A stretch of DNA of 64,000 nucleotides. It comes from Pseudomonadales bacterium (lineage in GTDB: Bacteria > Pseudomonadota > Gammaproteobacteria > Pseudomonadales > UBA5518). Under the pieces are notes generated by a model that was not told the origin of the DNA, did not search any database, and saw only the letters and a list, made by a program, of their open reading frames with translations. Shown here piece after piece: positions 60,147 through 64,000 of this stretch. The position numbers were made by a program, and so were the translations under genes. Location: NCBI GenBank assembly GCA_024234165.1, contig JACKOP010000003.1:310001-374000 (forward strand), written 5' to 3'. Each line of letters opens with the position of its first letter. The first letter of the stretch is position 1.

Positions 60147-61231
60147 GCGAACTCTATCTCAGCAAGGGGTTGTATCCCGAAAGCTTCCTGCAGCCCAGCG
60201 TCGATTTCATCCTTGCGACGCAGCGACCCGACGGCTGCATCCCGTGGTTTGCAGGCGGACACGCCGATCCCTGGGACCACGTCGAGGCAGCGATGGGCCT
60301 CAGCGTCGCTGGCGAATTCGAAGCAGCCGCACGCGCCTACCGCTGGCTTGTGCGCACCCAGTTGCCGGATGGATCCTGGTGGACCGCCTACCGTGATGGC
60401 GATCCACTGGCGGCCGATCGTCGCGAGACGAATTTCGTCGCCTATATCGCCACCGGCGTCTGGCACCATTATCTGGCGAGCGGCAACGTCGAGCTGCTCG
60501 AGGAATTCTGGGAGCCGGTCGAGCGCGCGATCGAATTCGTGCTCGGGCAGCAGACCGTGCACGGTGATATCTGCTGGGCGGTCGACGCCGACGGCAACAC
60601 CATGGATGACGCGCTCATCACCGGCTGCAGTTCGATCCACAAGAGCCTGGAGTGCGCGATCAACATCGCGCACACGTTGCGCCGGCCGCGTCCGCGCTGG
60701 GTCGTGGCACGCTGGCGTCTCGGCGAGGCCTTGCGCCACCGCACGTATCGTTTCGACCGCAACTGGGAAAGCAAGGCGCGCTATTCGATGGACTGGTTCT
60801 ACCCGGTGCTCGGCGGGGTGCTGGGCCGCACGCAGGCAAAGGCGCGTCTCGTCGGGCGCTGGGAAGTGTTCGTGAAGGACGGCATGGGTTGCCGTTGCGT
60901 CAGCGATGAGCCGTGGGTGACGGTGGCGGAGTCGGCCGAGCTGACGATGGCGCTGCTCGGCGCCGGCGAACACGCGCGTGCGGCCCGGCTGTTCAGCTGG
61001 CTGCATCAGTGGCGTGACGGGGACGGCGCGTACTGGACCGGCTATCAGTGGGTCGAGGATGTGCTCTGGCCGCTGGAGAAGCCGACCTGGACCGCCGGCG
61101 CGATCCTGCTCGCGGCCGACGCGCTGACCGCGCATACGCCGGCGAGCCGCCTGTTCACCGGGGTGCAGCTAGTGGATTCGCCGCAACAGGCCAAGCGTCT
61201 CGACCCGCGGCAGCTCTTCGTACAGCCCTGA
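60143..61231 (+). CDS. Alpha/alpha-barrel protein (prenyltransferase/terpenoid-cyclase-like fold)
   Basis: This 362-residue protein has repeated helical hairpins with ATQRPDGCIPWFAGGHADPW, LVRTQLPDGSWWTAYRDGD and LHQWRDGDGAYWTGYQWVED. Such Gly-Asp-Gly-Trp turns mark alpha/alpha barrels shared by prenyltransferases, cyclases and some glycan lyases or hydrolases. The DPWDHVEAAMG segment resembles those in proteins labelled prenyltransferase next to sugar-modifying genes. There is no signal peptide. It overlaps the methyltransferase gene by ATGA and the next gene, convergently, by 63 bp. Enzyme activity is uncertain. Confidence 0.7.
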   Translation: MSELYLSKGLYPESFLQPSVDFILATQRPDGCIPWFAGGHADPWDHVEAAMGLSVAGEFEAAARAYRWLVRTQLPDGSWWTAYRDGDPLAADRRETNFVAYIATGVWHHYLASGNVELLEEFWEPVERAIEFVLGQQTVHGDICWAVDADGNTMDDALITGCSSIHKSLECAINIAHTLRRPRPRWVVARWRLGEALRHRTYRFDRNWESKARYSMDWFYPVLGGVLGRTQAKARLVGRWEVFVKDGMGCRCVSDEPWVTVAESAELTMALLGAGEHARAARLFSWLHQWRDGDGAYWTGYQWVEDVLWPLEKPTWTAGAILLAADALTAHTPASRLFTGVQLVDSPQQAKRLDPRQLFVQP

Positions 61232-61789
61232 GGCAAGCGCCAGGCGATAGATCGTGTGCGGCGCCTGGCCACCGTCGGCCGGATCCTCGAAGATGTCGTG
61301 GATCGCGAGTACCCCGCCGGCGACCAGGTGGCTGCTCCAGGCACGATAGTCTGTCAGTGCGGCCTCCAGGCTGTGTCCGCCGTCGATGAAGACCAGCGCC
61401 AGCGGGGTCGCCCACTGGCGCGCGGCGACGCGCGTCGGTGCGACCACCGGCACCACGGTGTCCTCCAGCCCGGCACGGCGCAGCGTTGCACGGAACTCGC
61501 GGAAACTGTCCATCTGCCCGCTCGTCGCATCGTAGAGCGCCGGGTCGTGGTACTCCTCGCCGGGCTGGTGTTCCTCGGAGCCGCGATGGTGGTCGACGGC
61601 AAACAGCACGGCACCGCGGATCCGGCAAGCCGTGGCCAGATAGACCGTGGACTTCCCGCAGTAGCTGCCGATCTCCAGGCAGGGCCCATGGTGCGCGCAC
61701 TCCAGCGCCGTCGTGTACAGGGCCTCACCCTCCGCCGGGCTGAGAAAGCCTTTCACGCGGTCGATGGCGAGTGGCAGTTCGATCGGCAT
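61169..61789 (-). CDS. Class I SAM-dependent methyltransferase (methyltransferase family 24 type)
   Basis: This 206-residue protein has motif I as CLEIGSYCGKSTVYLA, FAVDHHRGSEEHQPG, LALVFIDGGHSLEAALTDYR and GGVLAIHDIFEDPADGG, as in the macrocin-O-methyltransferase-like family 24, which often methylates sugars. Its last 63 bp overlap the 3' end of the barrel protein gene on the other strand. It probably acts on the product of the same cluster (inference). Confidence 0.88.
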   Translation of the reverse strand: MPIELPLAIDRVKGFLSPAEGEALYTTALECAHHGPCLEIGSYCGKSTVYLATACRIRGAVLFAVDHHRGSEEHQPGEEYHDPALYDATSGQMDSFREFRATLRRAGLEDTVVPVVAPTRVAARQWATPLALVFIDGGHSLEAALTDYRAWSSHLVAGGVLAIHDIFEDPADGGQAPHTIYRLALASGLYEELPRVETLGLLRRIH

Positions 61790-61923
61790 GGGTCGAAGTT
61801 CCGGGTGGTGGCGGCTCGGGCGGCGGGCACCTTAACCCGCAGTCGCAGCGGGCGGCAAATGCTCGCTGCGGCGAAGCTTTGCGATCGCGTATCCTTGCGC
61901 CCCAGTTGCTCCGGGGGTGTGCC

Positions 61924-63357
61924 ATGAAGCCGACCATTCCGTCCTTTGCCGAGGCCCGTGTACTGGTGGCCGGCGACGTGATGCTGGACCGCTACTGGAG
62001 TGGGGACACCGAGCGCATTTCGCCGGAAGCGCCGGTGCCCGTGGTGCGGGTGCGTGCCACCGAGGAGCGTCCCGGAGGCGCGGCCAACGTGGTGCGCAAC
62101 GTCGCTGCCCTGGGGGCGCATGGCACGCTGCTCGGACTGGCCGGCGCCGATGCCGAGGCCGCCGAGCTGCGTGCGCAACTCGAGGCAGCAGGTGCGCGCA
62201 GTCGGCTGCATGAGCTGCCGGCTGCGCGCACGATCACCAAGCTGCGGGTGCTGAGCCGCCACCAGCAACTGATCCGGCTGGACTTCGAAGCCGGCTTCGC
62301 ACCGGCGCAGAGCACCAGCCTGCTGTCGTTGCTTGCCGAGGAGTTGCCCGGTGCCGGCGCGTTGGTGCTCTCGGACTATGGCAAGGGAACGCTGGCGGAG
62401 CCTGCGGCATGGATCGCGGCAGCGCGTGCGCGTGGCGTTCCGGTACTGGTCGATCCGAAGGGGCGCGATTTCGGCCGTTACCGCGGTGCCACGCTGCTGA
62501 CGCCGAACCTGCACGAATTCGAACTCGTCGCGGGCAGCTTCGCGTCCGAGGCAGAGCTCGAGGCCAAGGCCGTTGCCATGGTGCATGAGCTTGGACTCGA
62601 CGCGCTGCTGATCACGCGCGGCGAGCGCGGCATGACGCTGGTGCCTGCCGTCGGCGAACCGTTGCACCTGCCGGCGCGTGCGATCGAGGTCTTCGACGTG
62701 ACCGGTGCCGGCGACACCGTGATCGCCACGCTGGCGGCGGCGCTGGCTGCCGGCAGCGCGTTGCGCGACGCGGTCGCGCTGGCGAACGTCGCTGCCGGCA
62801 TCGTGGTCGGGCGGCTCGGAGCGGCTGCAGTCAGCGCAGCCGAGCTCGCACAGGCGCTCGGCCAGCAATCGGACGTCGGGCGCGGGGTGCTCGACGAAGA
62901 GCAGTTGCTGCACACGGTGGCGGCGGCACGCGAGCGTGGTGCGCGCATCGTGATGACCAACGGGTGTTTCGACGTGCTGCACGCGGGGCACGTGGCGTAT
63001 CTGGAGGCGGCGCGCGCTCTCGGTGACCGGCTGGTGGTCGCGGTCAACGGCGATGCCTCGGTGGCGCGGCTCAAGGGTCCGGGTCGACCGGTGAATGCAC
63101 TCGAACGACGCATGGCGGTGCTGGCCGGGCTGCAGAGTGTCGACTGGGTGGTCGGTTTCGAGGAGGACACGCCCGAGCGGTTGCTGGCACGTCTGCGCCC
63201 CGACGTGCTGGTGAAGGGCGGCGACTATACGCGCGAGCAGGTGGTGGGGCGCGAACTCGTCGAGAGCCGGGGCGGACGCGTCGAGGTGCTGGCCCTGGTC
63301 GAAGACTGCTCGACGACCGGCATCCTCGCGCGGCTTGCGCAGGGTGCTGCAGGCTGA
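61924..63357 (+). CDS. hldE: Bifunctional heptose-7-phosphate kinase / heptose-1-phosphate adenylyltransferase
   Basis: This 477-residue protein, the same length as E. coli HldE, makes ADP-heptose for WaaC and WaaF. The N-terminal ribokinase-like domain (VLVAGDVMLDRYWSGDTERI, DVTGAGDTVIATLAAAL) phosphorylates heptose-7-phosphate. The C-terminal nucleotidyltransferase starts near residue 340 with VMTNGCFDVLHAGHVAYLEA and contains LVKGGDYTREQVVG. The ATG at 61924 is preceded by GGGGGTGTGCC; an in-frame ATG at 61771 would add a nonconserved head. Confidence 0.97.
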   Translation: MKPTIPSFAEARVLVAGDVMLDRYWSGDTERISPEAPVPVVRVRATEERPGGAANVVRNVAALGAHGTLLGLAGADAEAAELRAQLEAAGARSRLHELPAARTITKLRVLSRHQQLIRLDFEAGFAPAQSTSLLSLLAEELPGAGALVLSDYGKGTLAEPAAWIAAARARGVPVLVDPKGRDFGRYRGATLLTPNLHEFELVAGSFASEAELEAKAVAMVHELGLDALLITRGERGMTLVPAVGEPLHLPARAIEVFDVTGAGDTVIATLAAALAAGSALRDAVALANVAAGIVVGRLGAAAVSAAELAQALGQQSDVGRGVLDEEQLLHTVAAARERGARIVMTNGCFDVLHAGHVAYLEAARALGDRLVVAVNGDASVARLKGPGRPVNALERRMAVLAGLQSVDWVVGFEEDTPERLLARLRPDVLVKGGDYTREQVVGRELVESRGGRVEVLALVEDCSTTGILARLAQGAAG

Positions 63358-63358
63358 G

Positions 63359-64000
63359 TCATCGGGTGTCGTCTTCCCGGGTGCTGATCACGTCTTCCGC
63401 CACATCCACGTTCTCGCGCAGGTGCTCCGGACTCAGCGTGCCGATCACTACCGAGGCGACTCCCTGCGCGGCGTAGATCGTCGCGAGGTTCTGGCGCAGG
63501 CCATCGGGTGTGGCGCACAGGTGCCCGCTGCCGAAGGCCTTCTTGATCAGCACCGCGCAGCCGGTCGCGGCGCAGGCCGCGAGCGCGGGCGCCATCGAGG
63601 TGTCCTCGCTGTTGTAGGCGAGCATCGCCACGTCGCAGCAGCGCGCCGCGGCGAGCGCGCCGGGAAGCGTCTTCGCCGAGATGCCGCACGCGCGCACCAG
63701 CCCTTCGCGGCGCAGCTCGATCAGCGTTTCCAGTGCGCCGGATTCGCCGAGGATCGCGAGGTCGTCGCCGTCGCTGTGCAGCAGCACGATGTCGAGGTAG
63801 TCGGTGCCCAGCCGCCGCAGGCTGCGCTCGACGCTGGCGCGCGTGTGCGCCGGGGAGAAGTCGAAGTGCGAGTGCTTGCCGTCGAATTCCTCGCCACACT
63901 TGGTACACAGTACCCAGTGCTGCCGCCGTCCGCGCAGCCAGCGGCCGAGCCGCTCTTCGCTGGAGCCGTAGGCCGGGGCGGTGTCGAGCAGGTTGATGCC
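63359..64000 (-). CDS. Aldo/keto reductase, N-terminus beyond right edge
   Basis: The frame is open from the edge to the TGA at 63359-63361, giving 213 residues. It enters at INLLDTAPAYGSSEERLGRW, the AKR motif with the catalytic Asp and Tyr, then VLCTKCGEEFDGKHSHFDFS with the Lys, and VLLHSDGDD with the His. The cofactor end VASVVIGTLSPEHLRENVDV is normal. About 30-60 N-terminal residues are missing. It is convergent with hldE, one base apart. The substrate is unknown. Confidence 0.9.
   Translation of the reverse strand, partial: GINLLDTAPAYGSSEERLGRWLRGRRQHWVLCTKCGEEFDGKHSHFDFSPAHTRASVERSLRRLGTDYLDIVLLHSDGDDLAILGESGALETLIELRREGLVRACGISAKTLPGALAAARCCDVAMLAYNSEDTSMAPALAACAATGCAVLIKKAFGSGHLCATPDGLRQNLATIYAAQGVASVVIGTLSPEHLRENVDVAEDVISTREDDTR

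Noticed and set aside
1..64000. Exosortase, PrsK/PrsR regulators, tRNA or rRNA genes.
   Set aside because: I looked for them because PEP-CTERM genes and PrsT are present, but saw no matching protein signatures or RNA structures in the window.

Overview
The window reads as chromosomal DNA of a GC-rich gammaproteobacterium. Several gene orders are ones I know from Pseudomonas and its relatives: lgt-thyA-folA, argE-argA, glnE-ilvE-waaF-waaC followed by lipopolysaccharide (LPS) kinase and carbamoyltransferase genes, and rfbDB/rfbAC. The organism makes heptose-containing LPS, a dTDP-rhamnose glycan and PEP-CTERM proteins. I cannot name a genus. No tRNA, rRNA, CRISPR array or prophage was seen.

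Layout. (1) 1-6284: parts of an FtsX/MacB-type ABC exporter. These are two paralogous permeases, a LolA-like outer-membrane lipoprotein-sorting protein and, running off the left edge, a protein with a FimX-like receiver-PAS half joined in frame to a LolD-type ATPase. A PEP-CTERM gene sits among them. (2) 6484-15964: accessory region with a Fic protein lacking the catalytic His, a UDP-glycosyltransferase-like enzyme, two more PEP-CTERM genes, an intact IS630-family element with TIRs and TA duplication, and a toxin-antitoxin graveyard (ParDE, HigBA, HipBA). There the ParE, HigB and HipA toxins are broken while HigA, HipB and an extra XRE regulator are intact. (3) 16010-22929: leftward cluster of a membrane protein, a ThiF-nitroreductase fusion, the PEP-CTERM-system TPR lipoprotein PrsT and a second glycosyltransferase. 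(4) 23078-31247: NRDE protein, lgt, thyA, folA, then a TonB2-type energising operon (DUF3450, TtpC/ExbB-like, ExbB, ExbD, TonB, TPR). (5) 31480-46729: ilvD, a coniferyl-aldehyde-type dehydrogenase, a TonB-dependent receptor, argA, argE, an aldo/keto reductase, a solitary GspE/PilB-type ATPase, glnE, ilvE. (6) 46753-63357: LPS core and lipid A functions (waaF, waaC, a tandem-domain kinase, a carbamoyltransferase, a GT-C-like membrane protein, lpxL, hldE), the rfb genes, and a small cluster of a glycosyltransferase, two methyltransferases and an alpha/alpha-barrel protein. A second aldo/keto reductase runs off the right edge.

Two patterns cross the window. First, all three PEP-CTERM genes carry a sigma-54 (-24/-12) promoter, and a shared TGT-N11-ACA element lies 60, 60 and 70 bp upstream of it. 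For the middle gene the 60-bp spacing appears only when the IS630 element and one TA copy are removed on paper, so the IS landed between promoter and putative activator site. Second, six intergenic clusters of two alternating REP-type palindromes (GTCGGCATTCATGCCGAC and GTCGGGTTGAAACCCGAC) lie mostly at gene 3' ends, and four genes take their stop codon from repeat sequence.

The PEP-CTERM proteins, PrsT, the two glycosyltransferases and the hexapeptide acyltransferase are together consistent with a surface or exopolysaccharide-associated envelope system. The exosortase and the PrsK/PrsR regulators it would need are not in this window.
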